Below are positions 34,816 to 44,536 of a stretch of 64,000 nt of DNA, piece after piece. Source of the stretch: a virus; IMG/VR virus record IMGVR_UViG_3300046171_000208, positions 37,694 through 101,693 of that record; one strand, written 5' to 3'. Both the position numbers and the translations under genes were made by a program. How positions within the stretch are numbered: position 1 is the stretch's first letter; every line of letters starts with the position of its first letter. The notes under the pieces are model-generated. The model had not been told where the DNA came from, did no database searches, and saw only the letters and a list, made by a program, of their open reading frames with translations.

Positions 34816-36334
34816 TGTTTCAGAAACAACAGCAACTAAATTATTCTTATTTGCACAACCAACTCTAACACTACCACCAGCACATATTGCTCAAGGTTTC
34901 AGAATTGGTGCAAGGTCTGACGATAAATTATACATTGATAATGGAGGAAGCACATTCTCTGCTACAGTTGTAATGCCAAATGGTGCATCAGGAACTACAA
35001 ATGTTGGTGAGAAGAATTACGAAGCAATACATTCAGATGCAAGTGCATCAACTAAGTCAGTATTTACAATTAACGCAGGTCACGAACTCGCAAACGGTGA
35101 ATCAATCAGAGTTATTGCTGATAATGGTGACTTACCAGAGAATTTAGATCCTCATACAGTATACTTTGCAATCACAAGCACTCAAGATTCTGCTCTTGGT
35201 GCAAATCAAATTCGTATTGCATCATCAAAAACAAACGCTGATTTAGCAGTTCCTGTTTTTGTTGCAACAGTTGCAAGTGTAACTGATAAGTTTAGAATTA
35301 TAAGTAGAGTATCAGATAAGAAACCAAATGATGCTGGACATCCGATTCAATATGATGCGAGTGCAGGTCAATGGTTTGTTCATACTTTAGCTTCAGGTAA
35401 TACTATTCATAATGGTTCATCAATATATGCAAACGCAACAGATGATGACATTACATATGTTCTTAGAAAGGATGATGACAGAAGTTTAGATGAGAAGATA
35501 TACAAATTAAGATATGTTGTTCCAAAAGAATTAACAAATGGTAGAGATCCAACAGATGGATTTGTTCTACAAGATTCAAGTTCAACTAATGTTCTAGCAA
35601 ATACTGACTTTAGTAAGACAACAATTACTGCAAACGATTATGCTTTTGATCGTAATACACGATTCATATCTCAAGCAAGTTTTGATAGCACAGAGAACTT
35701 AATTAAAATTCGTTCAGACAAACCACATAATTTAGGTGTTGGTGATCAAGTTGTTGTTAAAAATGTCCAGAGTACAACAAACTCAACTGCTCTTGAGAAT
35801 AAAGGATACAATGGAACATTCTTGGTTGCTGAAATTACAAATGATAAGGAGTTTAGATATTCTAATGTAGATACTTCAGGTGTAACTCATACAACTGGAA
35901 CATTTACTAACAATACTCAAACTCGTTCAACATTATTACCACGATTTGATCGTAATAATAATAGTGGTAACTTCTTTGTATACAGAACTGAAACTATTAC
36001 ACCTTATATTCAGGGAGTTCAAGATGGTGTGCATCATCTATTCGTATTGAATAGTAACAATGCGATGAATGAACCATCGAATGAATTTGTTGAGAACAAG
36101 TATAATCAGAATATTGTTAACTTATTCCCAGAATATGATCGTGATAATGTAGATGCTAACCCACCAGCAGCGGTATCTTATGCAAAAAGATTCCCAATTG
36201 GTGAAGTTATAACCAACGATTTAAAGAAAAGTATTACCAGAGAAACAACAAACCAGTTCTTAAAGAATTTTGATGGTTCAATTGGTATTACTTCAGTTGT
36301 TAATAATAGTACAAACTGCTGTTATCAATCTTGA
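34796..36334 (+). CDS. Giant virion structural protein, part 2 of 4
   Basis: Continuation in the +1 frame: QIDVSETTATKLFLFAQPTL follows directly on QQIEFL of part 1 if one A is removed. The segment is beta-rich with repeats of the type HNLGVGDQVVVKNV and HELANGESIRVI, suggesting short beta-sandwich modules. It reaches LLPRFDRNNNSGNFFVYRTE and ends at 36334. The frame changes again near 36308-36320. No independent start codon or ribosome site precedes this part. Confidence 0.65.
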   Translation: MNFLQIDVSETTATKLFLFAQPTLTLPPAHIAQGFRIGARSDDKLYIDNGGSTFSATVVMPNGASGTTNVGEKNYEAIHSDASASTKSVFTINAGHELANGESIRVIADNGDLPENLDPHTVYFAITSTQDSALGANQIRIASSKTNADLAVPVFVATVASVTDKFRIISRVSDKKPNDAGHPIQYDASAGQWFVHTLASGNTIHNGSSIYANATDDDITYVLRKDDDRSLDEKIYKLRYVVPKELTNGRDPTDGFVLQDSSSTNVLANTDFSKTTITANDYAFDRNTRFISQASFDSTENLIKIRSDKPHNLGVGDQVVVKNVQSTTNSTALENKGYNGTFLVAEITNDKEFRYSNVDTSGVTHTTGTFTNNTQTRSTLLPRFDRNNNSGNFFVYRTETITPYIQGVQDGVHHLFVLNSNNAMNEPSNEFVENKYNQNIVNLFPEYDRDNVDANPPAAVSYAKRFPIGEVITNDLKKSITRETTNQFLKNFDGSIGITSVVNNSTNCCYQS

Positions 36335-38747
36335 TGAAGAACATAGTTTTGATTCACTTAAGTATCACGCTACTTTAAATGGTGGTTCAGGTCATACTGA
36401 CGGAACATATTATAATGTAAGATTATTGAATACTAACGCAACTCCTGCGACTGCACCTTGGGATGGTGCGACTGCAAAGGTTGTTGTATCAAGTAATGCT
36501 GTAACTTCAGTCGAGATTACTGACGGTGGTTCTGCATATACAAATGGTGAAACATTATTCTTTGACGCACAAACTCCTGCTTTAGGTGGTATTGGTGGTT
36601 CACCAAATGCAAATCTTACAATTGCAACTGCTGGTATTTCATCAGCAACTGGTAATTATATTCAAGTCACTGGTATTACAACTGGAACTGATTCTTATCA
36701 TCGTATTTCAAGTATTAACAGCACAAAGCAAATTACTGTTGCTAAATCTGCTGCTGATACTTTACTTGATGGACAACAGATTCATGATATGGGTCCTTGG
36801 GTAGCAGTTGGATCTGCATCCACAACATCAGGAACTACTACATTTACTACTACTGTAGACCACGGACTTGCAGTTGGTAATAAATTTAGGATTCTTAATA
36901 GCAGTGATACAAACCTTGGAGATTTTGTTGTTACATCAGTTGTTGGTATTACACAATTTGCTGCTAAAACAACAACTTCACTTGCAGACGCAAAATACAT
37001 TCTGAAACACGGTTTATCAGATAATGAATCAATTTCAGGAGTTGCTGGAGAGAACATAGATGTAAGAGGATTTAATATATTCGACCACGAAACACTGATT
37101 CTAAATGAAGCAGTCGGAACTGGTGATTCTGCATTTAAAGTTAAACTTCCTGATGGAACAACAACTGCAACATCAATCGTCAATCGTTTCCCACTTGGTT
37201 CATACATTCAGATTGGTGGTGAGATTATGCGTATCGCATCAAGCTCACTTTCTGGTGGAGGTGGAGATGAGATAACTGTTATTCGTGGTTCACTTGGAAC
37301 AAATACAGCAACCCATCTTATTAATTCAAGAATCAAGAAAGTTAAACCACTACCGATTGAACTTCGTAGACCTTCAATATTAAGGTCATCAGGACATACA
37401 TTTGAATACGTTGGTTTTGGTCCAGGTAACTATTCAACTGCATTACCACAGTTACAGAATAGATCACTTACTGAAAGAGAGGAGTTCTTAAATCAAGCAC
37501 AAGAAACATCTTGCGGTAACGTAGTTTACACAGGTATGAATGATAAAGGTGACTTCTATATTGGAAACACCAAGATTGCATCTGCGAGTGGACAACAAAC
37601 TACATTTGATATTCCAGTTGCAACTGTTACTGGTGAAGATCCAAATCGTTTAAGTGCTGTATTTGATGAAGTAGTTGTTAAAGAGAGACTACTTGTTGAA
37701 GGTGGTGCATCGAAACAGATTCTATCACAGTTTGATGGTCCTGTCACATTCAACAGTGACTTAAGACTATCAGATAGTACAAAGCAACTTATTACTGAAG
37801 CAGAAATTCGTGCTCAAGATGCTAAATTTAGAGATACCACTAACTCAACTGCTGTAACTAATGGTTCAGTTGTTATTGATGGTGGTATGGGTATTGCTAA
37901 AGATATTGTTATCGGTGGTAATATAGTTGGTGATACTGCATCAACCCTATCTGGATTTAATAATGTTACCGCAACAAACTTCATTGGTGATGGTGCTCAA
38001 TTAACAAATACTGGTGCTCAATTATCAGCAACATCAGGAACACAAAGGGTTGTTCTCACAAGTCTAACCAGTGGAACTATGACATCTGCTTCAACAGATG
38101 GTGATTTAACATTTAATCCAACTGGTAATGTATTAAGTTGCGTTACCTTTAGTGGTGGATTAGCTGGTAATGCAGATACAGCAACATTAACATCCCACGT
38201 TGTTGGAACTGCTAATAGAGTTTTATTTAACAATAACACTAATACAACCACAACATCTGCTGCATTAACATTTGATGGAACTCAACTTAATGTAACCAAT
38301 AACATAAGGGCAAACAACCTTACACTTGGATTGACTGCTGGTACTACAATCAACACTACAACTGGTGATTTAGTTCTAGATTCATCAAACAACAAAGTTC
38401 ATATGACTGCTAACGCAGAAGTTGATGGAACATTAACTGTTGATAGTAGCACTAACGCATCAAGTAAAGATACAGGTGCATTGATTATTACTGCTGGTGG
38501 ACTTGGAGTTGAAGGTAACATTCACTCTGGTGGAGATATAGTTGCGTTCAGTTCATCTGATATGACACTTAAAGAAGACATATCACCTATTGAAGATGCA
38601 CTTGGATTGATAAACTCATTGAGTGGAAACACATTTGCTTGGAAACCAGAAGCAGGTATCTTTGGTAACTCTGGTATGGATACTGGTATTATTGCTCAAG
38701 AAGTTGAAGCACTTAATCTTACCTGGTCTTTCCAAGAGAAGAGGTGA
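36270..38747 (+). CDS. Giant virion structural protein, part 3 of 4
   Basis: Continues as TAVINLDEEHSFDSLKYH after removal of one base. It contains HGLAVGNKFRIL, GSYIQIGGEIMRIASS and IELRRPSILRSSGHTFEYVG, then a fibre-like region of thin repeats. The end is the start of an S74 intramolecular chaperone domain: SSSDMTLKEDISPIEDALGL and GIIAQEVEALNL. The frame breaks again near 38712-38724, inside that domain. Confidence 0.65.
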   Translation: MMVQLVLLQLLIIVQTAVINLDEEHSFDSLKYHATLNGGSGHTDGTYYNVRLLNTNATPATAPWDGATAKVVVSSNAVTSVEITDGGSAYTNGETLFFDAQTPALGGIGGSPNANLTIATAGISSATGNYIQVTGITTGTDSYHRISSINSTKQITVAKSAADTLLDGQQIHDMGPWVAVGSASTTSGTTTFTTTVDHGLAVGNKFRILNSSDTNLGDFVVTSVVGITQFAAKTTTSLADAKYILKHGLSDNESISGVAGENIDVRGFNIFDHETLILNEAVGTGDSAFKVKLPDGTTTATSIVNRFPLGSYIQIGGEIMRIASSSLSGGGGDEITVIRGSLGTNTATHLINSRIKKVKPLPIELRRPSILRSSGHTFEYVGFGPGNYSTALPQLQNRSLTEREEFLNQAQETSCGNVVYTGMNDKGDFYIGNTKIASASGQQTTFDIPVATVTGEDPNRLSAVFDEVVVKERLLVEGGASKQILSQFDGPVTFNSDLRLSDSTKQLITEAEIRAQDAKFRDTTNSTAVTNGSVVIDGGMGIAKDIVIGGNIVGDTASTLSGFNNVTATNFIGDGAQLTNTGAQLSATSGTQRVVLTSLTSGTMTSASTDGDLTFNPTGNVLSCVTFSGGLAGNADTATLTSHVVGTANRVLFNNNTNTTTTSAALTFDGTQLNVTNNIRANNLTLGLTAGTTINTTTGDLVLDSSNNKVHMTANAEVDGTLTVDSSTNASSKDTGALIITAGGLGVEGNIHSGGDIVAFSSSDMTLKEDISPIEDALGLINSLSGNTFAWKPEAGIFGNSGMDTGIIAQEVEALNLTWSFQEKR

Positions 38748-38847
38748 TGGTACACTCGGTGTTCGTTATGATAGATTAATTCCAGTTTTAATTGAAGCAG
38801 TCAAAGAACTTTCTGCTAAAGTTAACTCTCTTGAATCAAATAAATAA
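38719..38847 (+). CDS. Giant virion structural protein, part 4 of 4 (S74 chaperone end)
   Basis: The last part of the S74 domain: PGLSKRRGDGTLGVRYDRL followed by IPVLIEAVKELSAKV. In intact S74 domains this helix-rich tail drives trimerisation and is cut off after folding at a Ser-Asp site; here SSSD lies at the domain start in part 3. It joins part 3 if one A near 38721 is removed. Confidence 0.6.
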   Translation, partial: LPGLSKRRGDGTLGVRYDRLIPVLIEAVKELSAKVNSLESNK

Positions 38848-38862
38848 CTAAAAATATAACTG

Positions 38863-40956
38863 ATGGCAAATATCAAGAAGAATTTTAATTTTCGTAACGG
38901 TGTACAGGTAGATGATGACAACCTGTTGGTAACTGATACTGGTCTGGTGGGTATCGGGACCACCATACCAAATGAGTCTCTTGATGTCAGAGGTAATGTG
39001 ATTGTTACTGGATTTACCAGCACAACCACCGCACAAATTGGTATATTAACAGTAACAACATTTGTACCAAATCAGATTACTGGTGCAGGACTTAGTGTTT
39101 TTAGTGGAATAGTTACAGCACAAGGTGCAGGTATATTAACGTACTTTGGTGATGCTAGAAATCTACAGGGGATGCCAACTTCTCAATGGGAAGATAAGGA
39201 TGTAGGTTTAGGATTCACAAGTATATACAACACAGGAGGCAATGTGGGTGTGGGGACCGAAGATCCCCGTTCGACCTTCCAAGTTGGTAACAATGCTGAT
39301 GCTGGAGAGAAAGGTGTAGGTATCAGTTCAGTCGGAAATATCAATATGACTGGTATTGTTACAGCATCAAGTTTTGTTGGTAATGTAACAGGTGATGTTA
39401 CAGGAAGAATTACTGGTGATGTAGTAGGAAATATCAATTCAGCAGGTGTATCTACAGCAGTTACACTAGATGTAAATGGAGATTTAGATGTAGATGGACA
39501 TGCAAATATTGACAATTTAAGTGTTGCTGGTGTATCAACATTCACAGGACTTATTGATGGTAATGGTGGTGCAAATATTGATAATGTTCAGATTGGAGTT
39601 ACGGGTGATAATGAAATTGATACATCTACTGGTAATCTAACGATTGATTCTGCTGGTGGAACAGTTACAGTTGACGACCAGTTTGCAGTCACAGGTCTTT
39701 CTACATTCACAGGTGCGATTGATGCAAATGGTGGAGCAACTATTGACAATGTGCAAATCGGTGTCACAGGTAATAATGAAATTGATACTTCAACAGGAAA
39801 TCTAACAATTGACTCTGCTGGTGGTACAATCACAGTTGATGATAATTTAGGAGTTACAGGTACATCAACCTTTAGTGATGATGTTGGAGTTGTTGGATTG
39901 ACAACTACTAAAACTTTATTAGTTACAGGTATAACAACATTAACAGGAAATGTTAATGCATCATATGTTGGAGCATCATCAACATCGTTCGCTACAAAAC
40001 TTGGTGTAGGAACAACTGAAGCTCCAGTAAATGATATTCAGGTAAGAAAATCAGGTGATGCAGAAATTCAGGTGACAAGTGAAACTGGATCTGCTGGACT
40101 TACAGTTGGTAGAGAAACAGGTAATGTAGATACAAACAATGCAGAGTTTAGATATGGTGAAGTATCAGCTGGAGTTCCTTATAGTTCTGCACAGTCACTT
40201 GATATACTAAACTATGGTACAGGTAATTTTAATTATCATATAAGTGCAAATAATGCAGGTGCAGTTGATGGTGATTTCCATTGGCATAGAGGTAAGAACT
40301 CTATTCGATTGATGACACTCACTGGTATCGGTGGTTCACTTGGTATTGGTAATACTCAACCCACTAAAGCATTAGATGTAACTGGAGCTGGTAATTTTAG
40401 TGGTGATATATTTGTTGGCAATAATGTTAATGTAACTGGAACTGTTATTGGTAATGTTCAAGGTTCATTGACAGGAAACGTTGCTGGAACTCTTGCTGGT
40501 AATGCAAATGCAACTGTTGGTATATCAACATTAAATAACCTCACTATTGCAGGTGTTGCGACATTTATAAATGCGGTTGAAACAGCACTAATAGGAATTG
40601 GAACAACTGCTCAAAATCATCCAGTTCAAATTAATGATACAGCTGCAAATCGTATTATTGTAACAAATAATGGTCAAATTTCAATCAAGTCTACTGACAT
40701 ATTAGACGATACAGATATTAATGCTGTAAATGCTTCTGTTTGTTTTGGAGGAGTAGGTGTTGGTGCAACTATCTTGAAATCAGCGGTTGACTTTGCTGAT
40801 GCAGGAACAGCAACAACTAGATTTATGTTACCTCCAAAAATTACTACAACTCAAAGAGGTAATCTATCTGGTGTTGTTGCAGGTGCAGTAATATACAACA
40901 CATCTACTAATAAATTACAGGTCTTTAATGGGTCTGCTTGGCAAGATTGTAACTAA
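38863..40956 (+). CDS. Tail fibre protein with tandem repeats
   Basis: 697 residues. It starts ANIKKNFNFRNGVQVDDDNLL, a common cyanophage fibre N-terminus. The middle contains a DLDVDGHANIDNLSVAGVST unit and two 41-residue repeats (DNA at 39556 and 39721). The C-terminus ends QVFNGSAWQDCN, a widespread fibre ending. It overlaps the adhesin gene by one base. It probably forms a shaft to which the Gly-rich protein attaches. Confidence 0.75.
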   Translation: MANIKKNFNFRNGVQVDDDNLLVTDTGLVGIGTTIPNESLDVRGNVIVTGFTSTTTAQIGILTVTTFVPNQITGAGLSVFSGIVTAQGAGILTYFGDARNLQGMPTSQWEDKDVGLGFTSIYNTGGNVGVGTEDPRSTFQVGNNADAGEKGVGISSVGNINMTGIVTASSFVGNVTGDVTGRITGDVVGNINSAGVSTAVTLDVNGDLDVDGHANIDNLSVAGVSTFTGLIDGNGGANIDNVQIGVTGDNEIDTSTGNLTIDSAGGTVTVDDQFAVTGLSTFTGAIDANGGATIDNVQIGVTGNNEIDTSTGNLTIDSAGGTITVDDNLGVTGTSTFSDDVGVVGLTTTKTLLVTGITTLTGNVNASYVGASSTSFATKLGVGTTEAPVNDIQVRKSGDAEIQVTSETGSAGLTVGRETGNVDTNNAEFRYGEVSAGVPYSSAQSLDILNYGTGNFNYHISANNAGAVDGDFHWHRGKNSIRLMTLTGIGGSLGIGNTQPTKALDVTGAGNFSGDIFVGNNVNVTGTVIGNVQGSLTGNVAGTLAGNANATVGISTLNNLTIAGVATFINAVETALIGIGTTAQNHPVQINDTAANRIIVTNNGQISIKSTDILDDTDINAVNASVCFGGVGVGATILKSAVDFADAGTATTRFMLPPKITTTQRGNLSGVVAGAVIYNTSTNKLQVFNGSAWQDCN
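39556..39678 (+). repeat. 41-codon fibre repeat, copy 1
   Basis: Encodes NIDNVQIGVTGDNEIDTSTG and following residues. It is paired with 39721-39843 at a spacing of 165 bp. Proteins differ at four positions only, DNA at many synonymous sites. Confidence 0.8.
39721..39843 (+). repeat. 41-codon fibre repeat, copy 2
   Basis: Second copy, with the protein almost identical to copy 1 but third codon positions much diverged. Confidence 0.8.
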
Positions 40957-41957
40957 TGACTATTAAATCTTCTGGAAGTTCACTATCATTTTCTGAAATA
41001 GAAACCGAGTTCGGTGCAAACGGATCTAGATCGTTAGGTGGTTATCGTACTACACAAAGTGTAGGTTCATTATCAAATTTACCTTTAGATGGTGGTATTC
41101 CAACATCAGGACAGATAAAATTTAGTGATTTTTATAGTAAACAATTAAATGTAGTTGTTAATTGTCATAGTGGTAGTAGGGAAGATAGAAAGAGTGCAAA
41201 GAATGATAAGTGGAATAATAATGATGTTACTGTTATTGGTGGATTCCGAAGTAAAAAAGAGAGTGGTAGTAAAATTATAATCAATGTAAATAAAAAATTC
41301 TGTTCAAATAAAGATCAACAGAACAGATGTGCATTAAGAACTGGGAGTTGGGATGGTTCTGCAACAGTTCAAGTTGATATAGGTGGTAGTGCACAAATTC
41401 TTGGTGCTGGAGGAGATGGTGGTAAGGGTGCTGACGGTATTAATAATAATGGTAATGCTGGTGGCGATGGAACAAGTGGATTAGGTATTGAACAGAATAA
41501 TGTAACAGTTAATATTGCAAGTGGTGCAATTCTCCGTGCTGGTTTTGGTGGTGGAGGAGGTGGCGGTGGAGGTCGCCAACAAGATAAAAGAAGAGATAGA
41601 AGAGCTGGCGGTGGAGGCGGTGGCGGTGGCATGGGCTGCCCTGCAGGTAATGGTGGACAAGGTGGATCTACTGGGGGAGGATTTGGATCTGGTAGTGGAC
41701 AACCTGGTGGAGCAGGTACTGAAACCTCTGGTGGAGGTGGCGGTGGCGGTGGTAATAACTCTGGACAAGCAGGTGGTTCATCTGGAGGTTCAGGTGGTCA
41801 AGCATCTGGAAACGCTGGAGCAGGTGGTAATAACAACACATCAGGAGGATCTGGTGGAGGAAATGGGGCTGCCATTAGACGAATTTCAGGTTATAATGTT
41901 ACAATAAATAATAGTGGTTCAATTACAGGTAGCACATCTGCTACTGGTGTAACTTAA
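40956..41957 (+). CDS. Glycine-rich adhesin, gp38-like candidate
   Basis: 333 residues. The N-terminus (LSFSEIETEFGANGSRSLGGY, here from residue 10, core SEIETEFG) is a common cyanophage attachment motif. Residues about 145-310 are dominated by Gly runs of 6-9 residues separated by short linkers, as in the polyglycine-II sandwich of T-even gp38 adhesins, whose linker loops contact the receptor. It directly follows a fibre gene (TAATG). A receptor-binding role is inferred. It contains KDKRRDRRAG-like basic linkers and few cysteines. Confidence 0.65.
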   Translation: MTIKSSGSSLSFSEIETEFGANGSRSLGGYRTTQSVGSLSNLPLDGGIPTSGQIKFSDFYSKQLNVVVNCHSGSREDRKSAKNDKWNNNDVTVIGGFRSKKESGSKIIINVNKKFCSNKDQQNRCALRTGSWDGSATVQVDIGGSAQILGAGGDGGKGADGINNNGNAGGDGTSGLGIEQNNVTVNIASGAILRAGFGGGGGGGGGRQQDKRRDRRAGGGGGGGGMGCPAGNGGQGGSTGGGFGSGSGQPGGAGTETSGGGGGGGGNNSGQAGGSSGGSGGQASGNAGAGGNNNTSGGSGGGNGAAIRRISGYNVTINNSGSITGSTSATGVT

Positions 41958-41976
41958 ATTTTTTCATTCTTTTATT

Positions 41977-42549
41977 ATGACAACTGAATTTGACTTGATA
42001 AGAAGGTATAGAGGTGCTTTCTCAAAAGATGAATGTGAAAAGTTTATAGAATTTATTGATGAATTTGATAAGCATAATATATTAGTACATGATACAGAAA
42101 ATCTACATCAGGTAAATCATAAGACTGCAAATGTATCTTTTAGTTATGATTTCCCTTCATATAGTCAATTAGCAGATGATATAATACCTAAATTTAAACC
42201 TTGTATTGATGAATATCTAGAAGCAGTAAGTATATTAAAAGATTTTAAATTTTTAATCTATGATTTGAAAGTCAAGAAGATACCAATTTGTGGTGGGTTT
42301 CACTCTTGGCATTTTGAAAATGGTTCAATACCCTATAGTCAAAGAAAATTTGTTCTACAACTTTATTTAAATGATGATTTTGAGGGTGGTGAAACTGAAT
42401 TTTTATACCAGAATCGTAGAGAATTAGCAAAACAAGGTGATGTTTTGATTTTTCCCGCAGGATTCACACATACGCATCGTGGTAATCCACCGATAGGAGG
42501 AACAAAATATTTAATTACATCATGGGCAATGGTGCAAGATAATGACTAG
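41977..42549 (+). CDS. 2OG-Fe(II) oxygenase (prolyl-4-hydroxylase-like)
   Basis: 190 residues. Iron-binding HxE at residues 112-114 in FHSWHFENG, then RKFVLQLYLNDDFEGGETEF, the typical P4H strand, then GDVLIFPAGFTHTHRG with the distal His, and a Lys in GTKYLITSW for 2-oxoglutarate. The HxE form replaces the usual HxD. First of a series of such genes directly after the adhesin. Substrate unknown. Confidence 0.85.
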   Translation: MTTEFDLIRRYRGAFSKDECEKFIEFIDEFDKHNILVHDTENLHQVNHKTANVSFSYDFPSYSQLADDIIPKFKPCIDEYLEAVSILKDFKFLIYDLKVKKIPICGGFHSWHFENGSIPYSQRKFVLQLYLNDDFEGGETEFLYQNRRELAKQGDVLIFPAGFTHTHRGNPPIGGTKYLITSWAMVQDND

Positions 42550-43249
42550 ACAAATATTTAATATCTTCCCAACCACAATTTATGTCAGCGAGATTCCTAA
42601 CCATAAAAAATATAAAGATACTTTTTATAAATTATATCCCAAGTATGATTATGAACAAGTAACTTATCAAGATGGTGAAGAGTGGTTTAATACTACAAGT
42701 GAAAATACAGGAAATCCATTTATTCATCTAGATAATGAACTCGAAGAATTGTTTGAAAATATTATATCAGAGACAAAAATTTATGTACACGAAGTTTTAA
42801 AATACAAAGATATTTTTGATTATATAATTACTAAAAGCTGGATTTCTCGTTCAAGAGCATATCACGAAACTATTAAATGGCACACTCATTCAACAAGTCA
42901 TATTTCGTTTTCTTATTATTTAAATACACCACCTAATTCTCACGTTTTAAAATTTGCGAATACAAATAATCTAAATGGATTATTTGATGGATTGAATACA
43001 AGTGATATTAAAGATGGTGTTCGAGAAAGCAATGAACTTAATGCTTCGAGTTTTTATATAAATCCAGAGGAAGGTTCTTTAATTTTATTTCCAAGTGCTA
43101 TGGAACATTGTACTGCAACTCACTCAAATGATTTTGAAGGTGAGAGATTGGCAATAGTTGGTGATATAACACTTGTGTATAAGGAGGATGGTGATAATGA
43201 TTATTCAATGGGTTTTGTAAATCCAAAATATTGGAGGACATACAAATGA
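42542..43249 (+). CDS. 2OG-Fe(II) oxygenase (Oxy_5-like)
   Basis: 235 residues, overlapping the previous gene by 8 bp. The core is WHTHSTSHISFSYYLNTP with HxH, followed by EEGSLILFPSAMEHCTATHS and GERLAIVGDI holding the distal His and the Arg. The N-terminus IFPTTIYVSEI is the usual start of this family in marine phages. It ends in an ATGA overlap with a small conserved gene. Confidence 0.85.
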   Translation: MTRQIFNIFPTTIYVSEIPNHKKYKDTFYKLYPKYDYEQVTYQDGEEWFNTTSENTGNPFIHLDNELEELFENIISETKIYVHEVLKYKDIFDYIITKSWISRSRAYHETIKWHTHSTSHISFSYYLNTPPNSHVLKFANTNNLNGLFDGLNTSDIKDGVRESNELNASSFYINPEEGSLILFPSAMEHCTATHSNDFEGERLAIVGDITLVYKEDGDNDYSMGFVNPKYWRTYK

Positions 43250-43590
43250 AGGTGATTGTTAAAATTGAAGAGTACTTACCTGATACTCAACAGATTGTTA
43301 TAAAAATATGCAGATTACACTCACACAAACCTATAGATGATCATAGAACTTTTGCAATCGAAATATATGATTTAGATATGACTGATAATGAATCTTTTAT
43401 TGATAGTTTAGTTTTTAAAGTAAAACATTTACTTCAAGAACAAGAAGAGAATGAACCTATACTAGATGAAAACACACCCATCGAGATTGGTGGTGAACTT
43501 GATATTGAAAATTTATTAGGAAAGAATATTGAGGGTAAAATCTGGTACAGGGGAACTAGATTACTAAAAATGAGGAGAGTGGAATTATGA
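43246..43590 (+). CDS. Conserved small cyanophage protein
   Basis: 114 residues from the ATG overlapping the previous stop. KVIVKIEEYLPDTQQIVIKI and CRLHSHKPIDDHRT, later ELDIENLLGKNIEGKIWYRG, form a pattern I recognise as conserved in T4-like cyanophages. It lacks catalytic residues and ends with ATGA overlap to the next gene. Function unknown. Confidence 0.65.
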   Translation: MKVIVKIEEYLPDTQQIVIKICRLHSHKPIDDHRTFAIEIYDLDMTDNESFIDSLVFKVKHLLQEQEENEPILDENTPIEIGGELDIENLLGKNIEGKIWYRGTRLLKMRRVEL

Positions 43591-44054
43591 GACATTTTTT
43601 TAAAAAGTGTGAAGAATTTACTTTATGTGGTGGTGTAGGGGATGGTGATGGGTTATTTACACATGGTTATCCAGATAACTATGCGATATATCACATAATT
43701 ATTAAAGGAAATGTAAGAATGGCAAGACCATTTGAAACAGAGTATATTTCTCTAGATGCAGATGGAAATAATTTTGTAAATGTTAAAGATTATCTTTTTT
43801 CAAAAAGATATTACACATCATCAACTCCATATCATATGTTTGGATTCAACGCACTTACACCAAGTCAAGATTGGGATGGTAAATTGGTGAAAGAATCTTT
43901 TGATGGTGATAATAAAAGTTGGTTGATTTGTTTTAGTGGTAAACCTATCATCAATGGTGTTATAGTAAAACCACTAGATTATGCTAAACTAGATAACAAA
44001 CACTATGAAGTTACACTCAATGATGCAATCATTGGGGTTTTTACTAAATTATGA
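43587..44054 (+). CDS. Possible cupin-like protein
   Basis: 155 residues. Alternating hydrophobic strands (NYAIYHIIIKGNVRMARPF; LICFSGKPIINGVIV; KHYEVTLNDAIIGVF) suggest a beta-barrel of cupin type, but the metal-binding His set is not evident. It is tightly embedded in the oxygenase operon by ATGA overlaps on both sides. It could be a partner or a degenerate relative of the neighbouring oxygenases; low certainty. Confidence 0.5.
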   Translation: MRHFFKKCEEFTLCGGVGDGDGLFTHGYPDNYAIYHIIIKGNVRMARPFETEYISLDADGNNFVNVKDYLFSKRYYTSSTPYHMFGFNALTPSQDWDGKLVKESFDGDNKSWLICFSGKPIINGVIVKPLDYAKLDNKHYEVTLNDAIIGVFTKL

Positions 44055-44536
44055 TTACAAAGGAACAATTAACAAAACTATATCATTGGGGTAATAGAAC
44101 AACATTTCCATTAAGAAAGGAAGGTATTACTTCAAAATATATGAGATACGATGTTTTTATTTCTTATGTTAAATATGGTAAGAATGAAAAAAGATATAGA
44201 AAGAAATTATTTGATGATAATATTTACGAAATTATAAAAAATGATGAGATTTATGGTGTTGCATATCTAAAATATTCAGCACACGTTGATGCAAAACCAC
44301 ATAAGGATTTTAATTTATGGGGTAAAGATTTCTTAAGAATACAAATACCTCTGAAGATGCCACAGGGAAATAAATGTTACATTGAGTTTATTGAAACAGG
44401 GGAAAGATTTTATTGGCAAAAGGGAAAAGTAGAGATATTTAATGTAGAAAAATTGCATCAAGGTAAGAATGATTCTGATCAAACAATGGAGTTTTTATAT
44501 GTTGACATCAATCCTGATACAGAAGTTGAATTATGA
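44051..44536 (+). CDS. Aspartyl/asparaginyl beta-hydroxylase-like enzyme
   Basis: 161 residues. It follows the Asp/Asn beta-hydroxylase order: KPHKDFNLWGKDFLRIQIPL (HxD), then GERFYWQKGKVEIFNVEKLHQGKNDS with the distal His. The family uses 2-oxoglutarate, oxygen and Fe(II) to hydroxylate side chains. The N-terminal 50 residues are basic. Coupled to both neighbours by ATGA overlaps, so the enzymes are made together. Confidence 0.75.
   Translation: MITKEQLTKLYHWGNRTTFPLRKEGITSKYMRYDVFISYVKYGKNEKRYRKKLFDDNIYEIIKNDEIYGVAYLKYSAHVDAKPHKDFNLWGKDFLRIQIPLKMPQGNKCYIEFIETGERFYWQKGKVEIFNVEKLHQGKNDSDQTMEFLYVDINPDTEVEL

Noticed and set aside
41369-41768. Proline- and serine-rich frames on the minus strand and in the +2 frame of the adhesin gene
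   Set aside because: They mirror the glycine repeats of the real gene and have no ribosome site or promoter.
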